Below the pieces are notes generated by a model. The model was not told where the DNA came from and ran no database searches. It worked only from the letters and a program-made list of their open reading frames with translations. Below, piece by piece: positions 16,353-25,293 of a stretch of DNA of 38,153 nt. Both the position numbers and the translations under genes were made by a program. Each line of letters opens with the position of its first letter. Position 1 is the first letter of the stretch. Source of the DNA: Clostridia bacterium (GTDB taxonomy: Bacteria; Bacillota; Clostridia; Oscillospirales; CAG-272); the NCBI GenBank assembly GCA_029007295.1, contig JAQXHN010000017.1, positions 1-38,153 of the forward strand, written 5' to 3'.

Positions 16353-17479
16353 CATATTTTTAATATATCCTCTATTGCATTAAGAAAAATATTTACTTCT
16401 TTTTCGGTATTAAAAATTCCGAAGCTTGCGCGAACTGCGCCGCTTTGCGGAGCTGCCACCGTATCAAGAGAAACAGGGGAGCAGTGCAGACCCGAACGAA
16501 CGCAAATACCTCTTTTGTCAAGCTCCTTGGCAAAGGCGTCGCTGTCATAATCCGAAACCGAAAACAGTACGATTCCCGACGAATAATCCTTTGGCTGATT
16601 GTACACGGTTATTTTGTTTATTTTATTCAGATAATCTATGCTTCTTTTGCTTAGCTTGCCTTCGTTGGAGGCTATTTTATCGATTCCTATTTGCTTTACA
16701 AAACGAATACCCTCATTCCATGCGGCGGCTATCGGGACTGAAAGCGTCCCTGCCTCAAGCCGTTCGGGAAGAAAACGGGGCATTGTCCTGCTTCTTGACA
16801 TCGCTCCGCTGCCACCGCTGACAAGCGGGTGTAATAAGCTGTTTCCGTCGTATTTTTCATTAAACAAAACAGCTCCCATACCCTGCAGGCCGTAAAGGCC
16901 CTTGTGAGAAGGAATACATATTGCATCCGCCACTGTTCGGTCAAAGCCTATTTTGTCTATTCCCGCACTTTGGGAAGCGTCGATAATCATACGGATACCG
17001 TGCATTTTACAATACAGAGATATTTCCTCAACGGGTAATATATGACCTATAGAGTTTGATTTGTGAGTGCAGATAAGCATTCTTGTATTTCTTTGCCGTT
17101 TTTGCTCAATATCTTCTATTACATTATCGGAAAGAGCGTTAAAAAATGAATAATTTTTGGTTCTTTGCGCAACCGGTCGAACTGTTGAATTATGCTCAAG
17201 GTTTGAAAGCAGGATGTGACCGCCTTGCCACAGAGCGTTTATTGCAATATTTATTGCGTAGGTTGCATTGAATGTCAAAACTGCGTTTTCCGTATTTTCA
17301 AGCGAAAAGAAATCACACAAGGAGCAGCGTAGATTATATATTACCTCCGACGCCGCAACCGAAAGCGAGTGAGAGCTCCTGCCCGGATTTCCGCCGCATT
17401 TGTTTTGAGCATTGACCGCACCTATTAATACGGATTCCGGTTTAGGGTAAGTTGTTGCGGCATTATCAAGATAAATCAA
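16352..17479 (-). CDS. Cysteine-desulfurase-like PLP aminotransferase (class V)
   Basis: 375 aa. Fold type I class V features: MIYLDNAATTYPKP at the start, D168-A-S-Q170 contacting PLP, K193 in PSHKGLYG as the PLP Lys, and VRSGLHCSP near residue 335, whose Cys matches the persulfide-forming Cys of cysteine desulfurases. The enzyme should take sulfur from cysteine (or selenium from selenocysteine) and pass it on. The start is TTG at 17479, directly after the stop of the preceding gene with no gap, with GAGG eight bases upstream. No iscU or suf scaffold is nearby, so it may serve another sulfur or selenium relay. Confidence 0.87.
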   Translation of the reverse strand: MIYLDNAATTYPKPESVLIGAVNAQNKCGGNPGRSSHSLSVAASEVIYNLRCSLCDFFSLENTENAVLTFNATYAINIAINALWQGGHILLSNLEHNSTVRPVAQRTKNYSFFNALSDNVIEDIEQKRQRNTRMLICTHKSNSIGHILPVEEISLYCKMHGIRMIIDASQSAGIDKIGFDRTVADAICIPSHKGLYGLQGMGAVLFNEKYDGNSLLHPLVSGGSGAMSRSRTMPRFLPERLEAGTLSVPIAAAWNEGIRFVKQIGIDKIASNEGKLSKRSIDYLNKINKITVYNQPKDYSSGIVLFSVSDYDSDAFAKELDKRGICVRSGLHCSPVSLDTVAAPQSGAVRASFGIFNTEKEVNIFLNAIEDILKI

Positions 17480-17683
17480 TTATTTACCTCGTTTTAACAC
17501 GGTGAGCGCTGTTGTATAGCTGCGGTTGTCTACACGTAAGGAATACATACATCCGTCTTTGTCGGTATTTTTTTCAATATATGATTTAATGCCCTTTAGA
17601 GCAAGCAATTTTTGAGCCTTTGTTGCTTTTGTTACTGTGCCTAAGGGGATAAGAGACGTCGGATTTTGATTTGCATACTTCAT
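17480..17683 (-). CDS. DUF3343-like small protein (putative sulfur/selenium carrier)
   Basis: 67 aa from ATG 17683, preceded by GGGAGG; an upstream in-frame ATG at 17737 lacks a site. The segment LIPLGTVTKATKAQKLLALK followed by GIKSYIEKN and GCMYSLRV resembles DUF3343 proteins, which usually have a Cys near this point and occur with sulfur or selenium genes. It directly abuts the cysteine-desulfurase-like gene downstream. The proposed role, accepting a persulfide from that enzyme, is inference from family habit and gene contact. Confidence 0.65.
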   Translation of the reverse strand: MKYANQNPTSLIPLGTVTKATKAQKLLALKGIKSYIEKNTDKDGCMYSLRVDNRSYTTALTVLKRGK

Positions 17684-17749
17684 TATTATACCTCCCTTCA
17701 GTACAGTATATGAAAAATCGGCGTACTTGTAAATCAAGTACGCCGCAAA

Positions 17750-17971
17750 TTAAAGCCCTAAATCTTCAAGTGATTCGATCTCGGGAAGCTTTGCCCTGTT
17801 AGGCCTTCGCTTTAAAGGGTCGTAAAGGAATTTTTTGCAGGAATGGTCGCATGCAACCACTCCGTGCTTTTTGCAAAGCACCGAGTTCTCGTCACATAGC
17901 TCCGTTGCATTTTCACAATATTTGCATACGGCGTCGAGCTCTTGGCTTTCGGACTTATTTTTTTTGAACAT
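17750..17971 (-). CDS. Small Cys-rich zinc-ribbon-like protein
   Basis: 73 aa. Cysteines in CKYCENATELC, then LCKKHGVVACDHSCKKF, then LYDPLKRRPNRAKLP. This pattern matches a small uncharacterised family common in Clostridia; the Cys pairs probably bind zinc. It is the first gene of a three-gene minus-strand operon with the DUF3343-like protein (66 bases between the coding regions) and the cysteine-desulfurase-like enzyme. AGGT precedes the ATG. No function is known to me. Confidence 0.75.
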   Translation of the reverse strand: MFKKNKSESQELDAVCKYCENATELCDENSVLCKKHGVVACDHSCKKFLYDPLKRRPNRAKLPEIESLEDLGL

Positions 17972-18003
17972 ATTTGTCTTACCTGCCTTATGGAAATAAA
18001 AAT

Positions 18004-18032
18004 ATTATACATTAAGCAATGCTTGCGGTCAA
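18004..18032 (-). promoter_or_regulatory. Promoter of the Cys-rich/DUF3343/desulfurase operon
   Basis: On the minus strand TTGACC (18032-18027), a 17-bp spacer and TATAAT (18009-18004), 32 bases before the ATG at 17971. Confidence 0.75.
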
Positions 18033-18334
18033 TGATTAGGCATTGAGTTGCCTAAATTCCGTCATTTTACGGATATTATAGCCCATTTCTTTGAATTATT
18101 CAATAGAAACGGAAATTAAATTGCTGTTTCGGGAAAAATAATTAAGAAATTACCCCGTTTTCCTGTCCGAATAACAAAAAAGACCCGTTTCCTTTTAATC
18201 GAGATAAACGTTTTTATCCTTTGTAATGCCATCGTTATTATTGTAAATTCACCTTCGCTTTTGAATAAAGTATGTGTATTTATGTGAATTTTGCATAAAT
18301 GTATATTTTTTCGGTATTTTTTTATCAAATCCCC
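18033..18334. other. AT-rich intergenic stretch
   Basis: No gene seen. A 7-bp inverted repeat TTAGGCA/TGCCTAA (about 18036-18055) lies just upstream of the minus-strand promoter and could be a regulator site. The rest is AT-rich with no supported frame. Confidence 0.45.
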
Positions 18335-18363
18335 TTTACAAATAAAAAAAACAATGGTATAAT
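18335..18363 (+). promoter_or_regulatory. Promoter of the pyrR-uraA operon
   Basis: TTTACA (18335-18340), a 17-bp spacer and TATAAT (18358-18363). Transcription would start near 18370, giving a leader of about 110 nt. Confidence 0.85.
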
Positions 18364-18369
18364 GCACTT

Positions 18370-18466
18370 GAGTAAAACTTTAAGGCGGTACAGAGAGACC
18401 GACAAGATTTACGGTGATATATGCTGTGATTGCGTCCTGCTCTGTGCGAGCGGGACTTTTTTTGTC
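18370..18466 (+). promoter_or_regulatory. PyrR-dependent transcription attenuator
   Basis: CGGT (18386-18389) and ACCG (18398-18401) close a hairpin whose loop ACAGAGAG matches the PyrR-binding loop pattern CNGNGAG; CTT/AAG add a lower stem. A terminator follows: nine base pairs (18434-18442 with 18448-18456, one G-T wobble) and seven T. The loop bases ACAGAG (18390-18395) are the exact complement of CTCTGT (18440-18445) in the terminator, so an antiterminator pairing can form only when PyrR is not bound. High UMP should therefore stop transcription before pyrR and uraA. Confidence 0.85.
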
Positions 18467-18479
18467 AAAGGAGCAGATT

Positions 18480-19022
18480 ATGACGGAAAATGAAAAGATA
18501 ATTTATGATGAATCTGCGATAGACCGCGCCATAACGAGAATCTCACACGAGATTATCGAGCGTAACGCCGACGAAAAGGAACTCTGTATTATCGGAATAT
18601 ACCGCAGAGGAATATCAATAGGCTCTCAGATTGCGGAAAACATCGAGAAGTTTTCCGATGTTCGCGTGAATTTCGGAACTCTTGATATTACGCTGTACCG
18701 TGACGATTTAACCGCCGTTGTGGATGACCCGGAGGTTAAGAGTCCTAAATTTGATTTTTCTATCGTAGGCAAGAGCGTCGTTTTGGTAGACGATGTAATA
18801 TATACGGGAAGAACGGCAAGAGCCGCAATGGATGCCCTTTGTTCCGTCGGAAGGCCTGCTAAAATTCAGCTTGCGGTTTTGATTGACCGAGGACACAGGG
18901 AGCTTCCCATAAGGGGCGACTATGTGGGAAAAAATGTTCCTACCTCCAGGGATGAAATCATCTGTGTGAAAATTCCCGAATTCGACGGCTGCAAGATGGT
19001 TACAATAGCGAAAAAACCGTAA
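18480..19022 (+). CDS. pyrR: PyrR, pyrimidine operon attenuator and uracil phosphoribosyltransferase-like protein
   Basis: 180 aa from ATG 18480, six bases after AAGGAG; the GTG/ATG further upstream would lie in the attenuator. The PRPP-binding loop is VVLVDDVIYTGRTARAA, with GIYRRGISIG near residue 40 and DRGHRELPIRGDYVGKNVPT, the conserved PyrR flexible loop and tail. PyrR binds the leader RNA with UMP or UTP and promotes termination; many also have weak uracil phosphoribosyltransferase activity. It controls its own operon through the site at 18370-18466. Confidence 0.96.
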   Translation: MTENEKIIYDESAIDRAITRISHEIIERNADEKELCIIGIYRRGISIGSQIAENIEKFSDVRVNFGTLDITLYRDDLTAVVDDPEVKSPKFDFSIVGKSVVLVDDVIYTGRTARAAMDALCSVGRPAKIQLAVLIDRGHRELPIRGDYVGKNVPTSRDEIICVKIPEFDGCKMVTIAKKP

Positions 19023-19077
19023 TTTAACAGACTGAGTCTGTGAATTATAAATTATAATTATTTTTCGGAGGGAAACT

Positions 19078-20586
19078 ATGAAACTGACGTACAATGTCAA
19101 CGACAAACCAAAATTCGGACAGCTTATTGTTTTTGCTATCCAACAGCTCCTTGCGATTATGGCGGCAACGCTTGTTGTTCCCGTTATCGTAGGACACAAC
19201 ATGAGCACGGCTGCGGCTCTTTTCGGTGCCGGCGTCGGTACGCTCGTTTATCTGCTTTTTACAGGCTTTAAGAGCCCCGTATTCCTCGGCTCAATGGCTG
19301 CGGCATTCGGCGGCGGCGTTTCAATGGCTCTCGGTTATCTCGGACTTTTAATAGGTGCGGTTTGTGCGGGTCTAGTATACGTTCTTATTGCGGCAATAGT
19401 TAAATTTGCAGGAGTTCAATGGATTAACAAATTGATGCCTGCGGTTGTTATCGGTACCGTAGTATCAATTATCGGTCTTTCACTTGCGGGCAATGCAATC
19501 GGAGACCTCACAAAAACAAACTATACTGTAAGCGACGATCCCTCGGAATATACCGTTTCACAGGTAATAGAAGTAACGCCCGACGGAAAAGAGGAAACAA
19601 TCGGTACTAACGTTTACGATAAAGACGGAGTAGATGTAACAGGTAATGTTACGGCAACGCAGAATGAAGACGGTACATATTCGGTTGAAAGAAATACCGG
19701 TTCGGTATATGTTGCGATAGTATGCGGTCTTATTACACTCGGCGCTACCATGCTTGCTTCCGTATACGGCAAAAAGACAATGAAGCTGATACCCTTCATT
19801 ATCGGTATTCTCTGCGGTTATCTTGCCGCTACGATATTCTTCTTCATAGGCAAGGCAACAGGCAATGATGCGCTTATGATAATCAACTATGCACCCTTGC
19901 AGAATCTCGTAAAGGACGGAGTAAAGCTCAGCACCTTCTTTGCTATCCCCGAATTCACTTTCGTTACGGCGTTCGGCGCATTCAAGGAGCTCAGCGGTTC
20001 ATATATCGCTACAGTCGCAGTTGCGTATGTTCCCGTAGCGTTCGTAGTATTTGCAGAGCATATAGCAGACCATAAGAACATTTCCTCGATTATTGAAAAG
20101 GATTTGCTTGTTGAGCCCGGTTTGCACCGCACACTTTTAGGCGACGGCGTAGGCTCTATGGCAGGTGCGTTCTTCGGCGGATGTCCCAACACGACCTACG
20201 GCGAATCAATCGGCTGTGTTGCAATTACCGGAAACGCTTCAATCTACACAATATTGGGCGCCGCAATCGGTGCGATTATCATATCCTTCCTGACGCCCTT
20301 CGTAGCTTTTGTAAATTCAATTCCCTCATGCGTTATGGGCGGCGTATGTATGGCGCTTTACGGCTTCATCGCAGTATCGGGTCTTAAGATGATAAAGAAC
20401 GTTGACCTCGAAGATAACAGAAATCTCTTCACGGTTTCCGTAATCCTCATCTCGGGTATCGGCGGTCTTTCAATATCATTCGGCGGTGTTACAATCACGA
20501 CAATCGCTTGTGCGCTTATCCTCGGTATAATCACAAATCTTATTCTGAATTGCAAAAAAGGCAATAAGAAAAACGACGAAAAATAA
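19078..20586 (+). CDS. uraA: Uracil permease (NCS2 family)
   Basis: 502 aa, longer than usual for UraA/PyrP (about 420-430). The N-terminus has the family segment FAIQQLLAIMAATLVVPVIVG; FAEHIADHKN (the substrate-site Glu) and GSMAGAFFGGCPNTTYGESI are the other hallmarks. About 14 membrane helices. Residues about 146-207 are a hydrophilic Thr/Asp/Glu-rich insert between two helices, probably exposed outside the cell. The ribosome site is GGAGG. It follows pyrR by 55 bases and ends at a strong palindromic terminator. Role: uracil-proton uptake for salvage, under PyrR control. Confidence 0.93.
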   Translation: MKLTYNVNDKPKFGQLIVFAIQQLLAIMAATLVVPVIVGHNMSTAAALFGAGVGTLVYLLFTGFKSPVFLGSMAAAFGGGVSMALGYLGLLIGAVCAGLVYVLIAAIVKFAGVQWINKLMPAVVIGTVVSIIGLSLAGNAIGDLTKTNYTVSDDPSEYTVSQVIEVTPDGKEETIGTNVYDKDGVDVTGNVTATQNEDGTYSVERNTGSVYVAIVCGLITLGATMLASVYGKKTMKLIPFIIGILCGYLAATIFFFIGKATGNDALMIINYAPLQNLVKDGVKLSTFFAIPEFTFVTAFGAFKELSGSYIATVAVAYVPVAFVVFAEHIADHKNISSIIEKDLLVEPGLHRTLLGDGVGSMAGAFFGGCPNTTYGESIGCVAITGNASIYTILGAAIGAIIISFLTPFVAFVNSIPSCVMGGVCMALYGFIAVSGLKMIKNVDLEDNRNLFTVSVILISGIGGLSISFGGVTITTIACALILGIITNLILNCKKGNKKNDEK

Positions 20587-20600
20587 TTATTAAATACATA

Positions 20601-20634
20601 AAATTAAGCCGCAGCTTAAGCTGCGGCTTAATTT
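20601..20634. terminator. Bidirectional terminator between uraA and trmL
   Basis: A 34-bp perfect palindrome with A-rich left and T-rich right ends, centred on CTTAAG. It can serve both converging genes. Confidence 0.9.
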
Positions 20635-20668
20635 TATTATATACCGACATGGACTTGTTTAGGTAAAA

Positions 20669-21166
20669 TCACCACTCAAACCGTGTAAGCCGTCCTTCTG
20701 TTTGCAATCCTTCGAAATTTCGCTGACGGAGAACCTCAAAGGCGGCAACTGCAGCGGTATTTGACAGATTTAAGCTTCTCAGATTTTCCCTCATTGGCAA
20801 ACGAACGCATTTTTCCGGATTGTCGTGCAGTAAAGCTTCCGGCAAGCCCTTTGTCTCCTTTCCGAAAACGAGAAATACTCTTTTAGGGTATTTCACCTCA
20901 GAGTAGCAGTTTTTCGCCTTTGTAGTGAAGAAGAACAGATTCTCGTTTTCGGTTTTTTTAAGAAAATCTTCAAGAGACGGATAATACGTAATATCGAGCT
21001 GATGCCAGTAATCAAGACCGGCTCTTTTCAGCTTTTTGTCGTCAACCGTAAATCCCATAGGCTCAACCAGATGCAGAGAGGCGCCGATGGCGGCGCAGGT
21101 TCTTGCAATATTTCCGGTGTTTTGAGGTATTTCCGGCTCGATTAAAGCAATATTTATGTTATTCAT
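20669..21166 (-). CDS. trmL: tRNA (cytidine(34)-2'-O)-methyltransferase
   Basis: 165 aa, the usual TrmL length. SPOUT knot motifs: INIALIEPEIPQNTGNIART at the start, FLVFGKETKGLPE (SAM-binding loop), and RSLNLSNTAAVAAFEVLRQ at the end. It methylates the wobble base of tRNA-Leu species using SAM. GGAAGG precedes ATG 21166. It is divergent from secA, each with its own promoter. Confidence 0.95.
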   Translation of the reverse strand: MNNINIALIEPEIPQNTGNIARTCAAIGASLHLVEPMGFTVDDKKLKRAGLDYWHQLDITYYPSLEDFLKKTENENLFFFTTKAKNCYSEVKYPKRVFLVFGKETKGLPEALLHDNPEKCVRLPMRENLRSLNLSNTAAVAAFEVLRQRNFEGLQTEGRLTRFEW

Positions 21167-21193
21167 TTTTCAGACCTTCCTTTTATCCCATGT

Positions 21194-21222
21194 ATTATAT
21201 CATTTTTTTGGGCATTTTTCAA
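21194..21222 (-). promoter_or_regulatory. Promoter of trmL
   Basis: On the minus strand TTGAAA (21222-21217), a 17-bp spacer and TATAAT (21199-21194), 27 bases before the ATG. Confidence 0.75.
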
Positions 21223-21239
21223 TATTTACAAAAAAATGA

Positions 21240-21268
21240 TTTACTTTTTTTCCTATTCGTAGTATAAT
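21240..21268 (+). promoter_or_regulatory. Promoter of secA
   Basis: TTTACT (21240-21245), a 17-bp spacer and TATAAT (21263-21268). GTG 21313 is 44 bases downstream. Confidence 0.75.
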
Positions 21269-21312
21269 TAATTATTATTCAAAAGAATAATCCAGAAAGG
21301 AACTGACTTACA

Positions 21313-24084
21313 GTGGGAATATTCAATTCAATTTTCGGTTCATACAGCGAAAGACAGGTGGCTAAATTAAAGCCGACTGTAGAAAAGATTGAAGCAATGG
21401 CACAGAAATATGCCGATATGACCGATAAAGAATTAAAGGAGCAGACGGAGTTATTCCGTGAAAGATATAAAAACGGCGAAACGCTTGATTCGTTGCTTCC
21501 CGAGGCGTTTGCTACTGTTCGCGAGGCTTGTACAAGGGTTTTGGGCAAGCGCCCTTTTAAGGTTCAGCTCATGGGCGGTATGGTTCTTCATCAGGGAAGA
21601 ATCGCCGAAATGAAAACAGGTGAAGGCAAAACAATAGTTGCAACTATGCCTGCCTATTTAAATGCGCTGACCGGCGAGGGTGTTCATATTGTTACCGTTA
21701 ACGAATATCTTGCAAGACTCGGCGCCGAGGAAATGGGAAGAGTGTATGAATTTCTCGGTATGACAACGGGCGTCGTGTGTCACGATCAGTCAAGGGAGGA
21801 GAAGCAGAAGGCGTATAATTGCGACATCACATACGGCACAAATAACGAAATGGGCTTCGACTACCTTCGTGACAATATGGTAATTTACAAAGAAAACCGC
21901 CTTCAAAGAGGTCATGTTTTCGGTATTGTAGACGAGGTTGACTCAATTTTAATCGATGAAGCGAGAACTCCGCTTATTATTTCGGGCGAGGGCGAAAAGT
22001 CCACCGATATGTACGATAAGACAGAAGAGCTTGTTTCAAAAATGAGAGAATACCGTATCAAAGAGGTTGATACAAAGCACGACACAGACGACATTGACGC
22101 AGACTATATTGTTGACGAAAAGGCGAAGTCAACGATGCTGACTGCAAAGGGCGTTGAAAAGGCGGAAAGATTTTTCGGCATAGAGAACCTGTCCGATCCC
22201 GAGAATTCCTTAATCAACCACCATATCAATCAGGCAATCCGTGCTCACGGAATCATGCACCGCGACGACGACTATGTTGTTAAGGACGGTCAGGTTTTGA
22301 TTGTGGATTCCTTTACGGGCAGAATCATGCTCGGCAGACGCTACTCCGACGGTCTGCATCAGGCAATCGAGGCCAAGGAGCATGTTAAGATAGAGAAGGA
22401 AAATCAGACTCTTGCGACTATTACATTTCAAAATTATTTCCGTCTGTATAAAAAGCTCTCCGGTATGACCGGTACTGCGCTTACCGAAGAAAACGAATTT
22501 CGTGAAATTTATAATCTTGACGTTGTAGAAATTCCTACAAATAAGCCGATGATAAGAAAAGACCATCACGATGCGGTTTATAAGACCAGAGCCGGTAAGT
22601 ACCGAGCCATTGTTGCACAGGTTAAGGCATGTCACGAAAAGGGACAGCCGGTTTTGGTGGGTACCGTCTCTGTAGATAAATCGGAAGAGATTTCTCATAT
22701 GCTGAAATTGGAGGGCATTCCTCACAATGTTTTGAACGCAAAGCATCACGAAAAGGAAGCGGAAATAGTGGCGCAGGCGGGCAGAGTCGGCAGTGTAACC
22801 ATCTCAACCAATATGGCGGGACGAGGCACCGATATTATGCTCGGCGGAAACCCTGAATTTATGGCAAAGCAGGAAATGAAGAAGCAGGGCTACGAGGAAG
22901 ATGTAATCGGTCTTGCCGTAGGTTCCTCGACAGACGTTTCCGAAGAGATTCTTGCCGCAAGAGACGTATATAAAGAGCTTTTCAATAAGTATAAGGAAGA
23001 AATTGCCCCATTGGCAAAGCAGGTTTGCGACGCCGGCGGTTTGTTCATTGTAGGTACTGAAAGACATGAAAGCCGCCGTATCGACAATCAGCTTCGCGGC
23101 CGTTCGGGCCGTCAGGGCGATCCCGGCGAATCGAGATTTTTCCTGTCGCTTCAGGATGATTTAATGAGACTGTTCGGAAGTGAAAGAATATTGGGACTTG
23201 TTGACAGGCTCGGACTTCCCGAAGATCAACCTATTGAAGCGAAAATATTATCCAATTCAATAGAAAATGCGCAGAAACAGCTTGAGGGCAACAACTTCCA
23301 GAGAAGAAAGAATGTCCTTGAATACGATGACGTAATGAATCAGCAGAGAAAGCTCATCTATCAACAGCGAGATGAGGTTCTTGACGGTGCGGATTTGCAG
23401 CCGAAGATAGAGTCCATGATTCGCGACGTCGTAACGAGCAAGGTTGACGAATGCGCCCCCAATCCCGAGGATGAGGAGGGAAGGTGGGAGCTTGAAGGAG
23501 TCGCCGCCGCATTTGCGGGACTTCTTTGTACAAGAGAAGAGCTTGACCTGGACGAGAACAGGGACGCAAGCTATGACCCTCAGCCGCTCAAGGATATGCT
23601 TCTTGAAAGGGCGGAAAAGCTCTATGCGTCGAAGGACGAATTGTTCGGCGGTGAGCAAATGCGTGAAATCGAGAGAGTCATTCTTTTGCGAAACGTTGAC
23701 CGAAACTGGATTGAGCATCTTGACGCAATGGACGATTTAAAGGACAGTATCGGACTTCAGGCGTATGCTCAGCGAAATCCGATTACCGAGTACAGAATTT
23801 GCGGCGGCGATATGTTTGACGAAATGATTGACACAATCAAAACCGAAACAGTTCGTCAGATTTTGTCCGTAATGCCAAAGCCTCAAACAGAAATCAAGCG
23901 TGAAACCGTAGCAAAGGTTACTAATGAAGGCTTTGTTGGAACGGGCGGCGACGGCTCGACAAAGAAAAAGCCCGTTGTAAAGAAATCCTCCGAGAAGGTC
24001 GGAAGAAACGACCCGTGTCCCTGCGGAAGCGGTAAAAAGTACAAAAAGTGCTGCGGATTGAATTCCAATAACGATAATTTATAA
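21313..24084 (+). CDS. secA: Preprotein translocase ATPase SecA
   Basis: 923 aa from GTG 21313 with AAAGGA upstream. Motifs in order: [20 protein letters not shown] (start of Walker A, followed by KT), [26 protein letters not shown] (DEAD-type Walker B), the preprotein cross-linking domain (about 220-370), [37 protein letters not shown], the helical wing/scaffold (residues 600-830), and a C-terminal zinc motif [13 protein letters not shown]. SecA drives secretion through SecYEG; the zinc tail binds SecB-like factors, ribosomes or lipid. Single-gene transcript. No second secA is in the window. Confidence 0.97.
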   Translation: MGIFNSIFGSYSERQVAKLKPTVEKIEAMAQKYADMTDKELKEQTELFRERYKNGETLDSLLPEAFATVREACTRVLGKRPFKVQLMGGMVLHQGRIAEMKTGEGKTIVATMPAYLNALTGEGVHIVTVNEYLARLGAEEMGRVYEFLGMTTGVVCHDQSREEKQKAYNCDITYGTNNEMGFDYLRDNMVIYKENRLQRGHVFGIVDEVDSILIDEARTPLIISGEGEKSTDMYDKTEELVSKMREYRIKEVDTKHDTDDIDADYIVDEKAKSTMLTAKGVEKAERFFGIENLSDPENSLINHHINQAIRAHGIMHRDDDYVVKDGQVLIVDSFTGRIMLGRRYSDGLHQAIEAKEHVKIEKENQTLATITFQNYFRLYKKLSGMTGTALTEENEFREIYNLDVVEIPTNKPMIRKDHHDAVYKTRAGKYRAIVAQVKACHEKGQPVLVGTVSVDKSEEISHMLKLEGIPHNVLNAKHHEKEAEIVAQAGRVGSVTISTNMAGRGTDIMLGGNPEFMAKQEMKKQGYEEDVIGLAVGSSTDVSEEILAARDVYKELFNKYKEEIAPLAKQVCDAGGLFIVGTERHESRRIDNQLRGRSGRQGDPGESRFFLSLQDDLMRLFGSERILGLVDRLGLPEDQPIEAKILSNSIENAQKQLEGNNFQRRKNVLEYDDVMNQQRKLIYQQRDEVLDGADLQPKIESMIRDVVTSKVDECAPNPEDEEGRWELEGVAAAFAGLLCTREELDLDENRDASYDPQPLKDMLLERAEKLYASKDELFGGEQMREIERVILLRNVDRNWIEHLDAMDDLKDSIGLQAYAQRNPITEYRICGGDMFDEMIDTIKTETVRQILSVMPKPQTEIKRETVAKVTNEGFVGTGGDGSTKKKPVVKKSSEKVGRNDPCPCGSGKKYKKCCGLNSNNDNL

Positions 24085-24598
24085 CTGCGGTTATTCTGAG
24101 TAGATATTTCAAAGCTGTCTTATCGGCATTACATTTATTATTTGAGGTGCTTTAAGGCTTTCGGCTGATATTTGATTTAATAGTTAAACAAGTATTACTG
24201 TTACGGCACTGCAAACGGTGCTGATAATATCCGGAATCATATGAACATTTGTCAATGATGTGAGACCGAGAAATTGAAAAAAGAGTTCAATAAAGCGTGT
24301 CGGGAGCGAAAGAGAGAGGGGCGAAGACCGAGGAGCCGATTTCGGTATTTACCGTCAGCGAAAGGAATATGACAGGCGCATTTTGGGATTATCTGAAGAA
24401 TGAATTTTTTTAGATTTTGCATTTCAACTGCTTACAGCAAAAGAATATACAGATTACCGTTTACTATGTTTAACGGTTTCCGTTTTAGTCTTTTGCAAGG
24501 AGACCTTAGCTTTAAAATCAACGGAACATTCAAGCTATGCGAAGGGACTGTGCCGGAGCAGGCATATACCTGCTAAACGGATTATTAAAGGAGTGACG
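24085..24598. other. Intergenic stretch with coding remnants
   Basis: No confident gene. It holds repeat copy 2 (24187-24217), a protein-like frame ending at 24411 (EPISVFTVSERNMTGAFWDY then LKNEFF, TAG) with a stop close upstream, and an overlapping 58-codon frame from ATG 24400 to TAA 24576 (ending GTVPEQAYTC). Neither has a good ribosome site. A small stem AGCAGG/CCTGCT lies at 24557-24574. This looks like decayed coding DNA. Confidence 0.4.
24187..24217 (+). repeat. Dispersed repeat, copy 2
   Basis: 31 bases identical to 282-312, with partial similarity continuing about 20 bases. It sits 24 kb from copy 1, again beside gene fragments. Confidence 0.7.
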
Positions 24599-24600
24599 AT

Positions 24601-25002
24601 GTGCTGAAAAGAATATTACCAATGCTGCTTGCTATGATTTTTGTTCTTGCCGGGTGCGGGGAATCGGATGACGGGCTTCAAGACTATATATATGAAAACA
24701 TCTCAATGTCCGAAGGAATTGACAGAATGAAGTCGGATAAGGATTATATTCTGTTAGATGTTCGCAGAGCCGATGAATTTGAAGCAGGACACATTCCGGG
24801 TGCGGTTAATATTCCGAATGAAGAAATCGGAACAGAGGAAATCCCGTCCTTGCCCGATAAAGCGAAAACAATTTATATTTATTGCCGCAGCGGAAACCGA
24901 AGCCGTCAGGCGGCGGATAAGCTTTTGGCATTGGGGTATACGAACATAATCGAATTCGGCGGTATTATCGACTATACAGGCGAGCTCGAATACGGAAAAT
25001 AA
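24601..25002 (+). CDS. Rhodanese-domain lipoprotein
   Basis: 133 aa from GTG 24601, seven bases after AAAGGAG; the ATG two bases earlier is out of frame and stops at once. A lipoprotein signal ends at VLAGC, making Cys19 the lipid-modified residue. Residues 35-130 are a rhodanese domain: DYILLDVRRADEFEAGHIPG, then the active-site loop C95-RSGNRS. The domain transfers sulfane sulfur or acts in redox chemistry; here it sits outside the membrane. Single gene in a region of remnants. Substrate unknown. Confidence 0.9.
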   Translation: MLKRILPMLLAMIFVLAGCGESDDGLQDYIYENISMSEGIDRMKSDKDYILLDVRRADEFEAGHIPGAVNIPNEEIGTEEIPSLPDKAKTIYIYCRSGNRSRQAADKLLALGYTNIIEFGGIIDYTGELEYGK

Positions 25003-25106
25003 ATTAAATAAACAGAATGCAAAATAATAAAGCGGTATGTCAAATCCGCTTCAATGTCTGTGACGGGCTCATAAACGCTTAAAATATAGAAAAGCCGGGA
25101 CTTTTG

Positions 25107-25250
25107 TGAGCTTGCTTACAATTTCTGTCCTGCGCCGGTGAGAATTACAAGCGCATATGTACGGGGCGTCGCTGAACCGTACAGCCTTTAGGCTTACACG
25201 GTGGCGTAAAATTGCCTGTATTTCGTCTTTGCGATTTTGCATATAATTCA
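25107..25250. other. Hairpin-rich segment, possible structured RNA
   Basis: GTACGG/CCGTAC (about 25156-25179) and AGCC/GGCT closely follow each other, and flanking CGCC-x-x-TG and CA-x-x-x-x-GGCG segments could close a multi-branch fold. The base composition is GC-richer than other intergenic DNA here. The minus-strand frame across it (25069-25266) has no clear start site. Not recognised as a known riboswitch. Confidence 0.25.
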
Positions 25251-25293
25251 GTAGGAGGCTGCTCATAATCCGAGCGGCCTCCTACCGGTTTTT
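25251..25293 (+). terminator. Intrinsic terminator
   Basis: GTAGGAGGC (25251-25259) pairs with GCCTCCTAC (25277-25285), and CGGTTTTTATTT follows on the plus strand. It would end plus-strand transcription from the rhodanese gene or the structured segment. The minus strand lacks a T-run. Confidence 0.65.

Noticed and set aside
22210..22749. Long antisense frame inside secA
   Set aside because: Shadow of the strongly supported secA frame; no motif or ribosome site.
25069..25266. 65-codon minus-strand frame beside the hydrogenase gene
   Set aside because: No clear ribosome site, and it crosses hairpins and the terminator; treated as non-coding.
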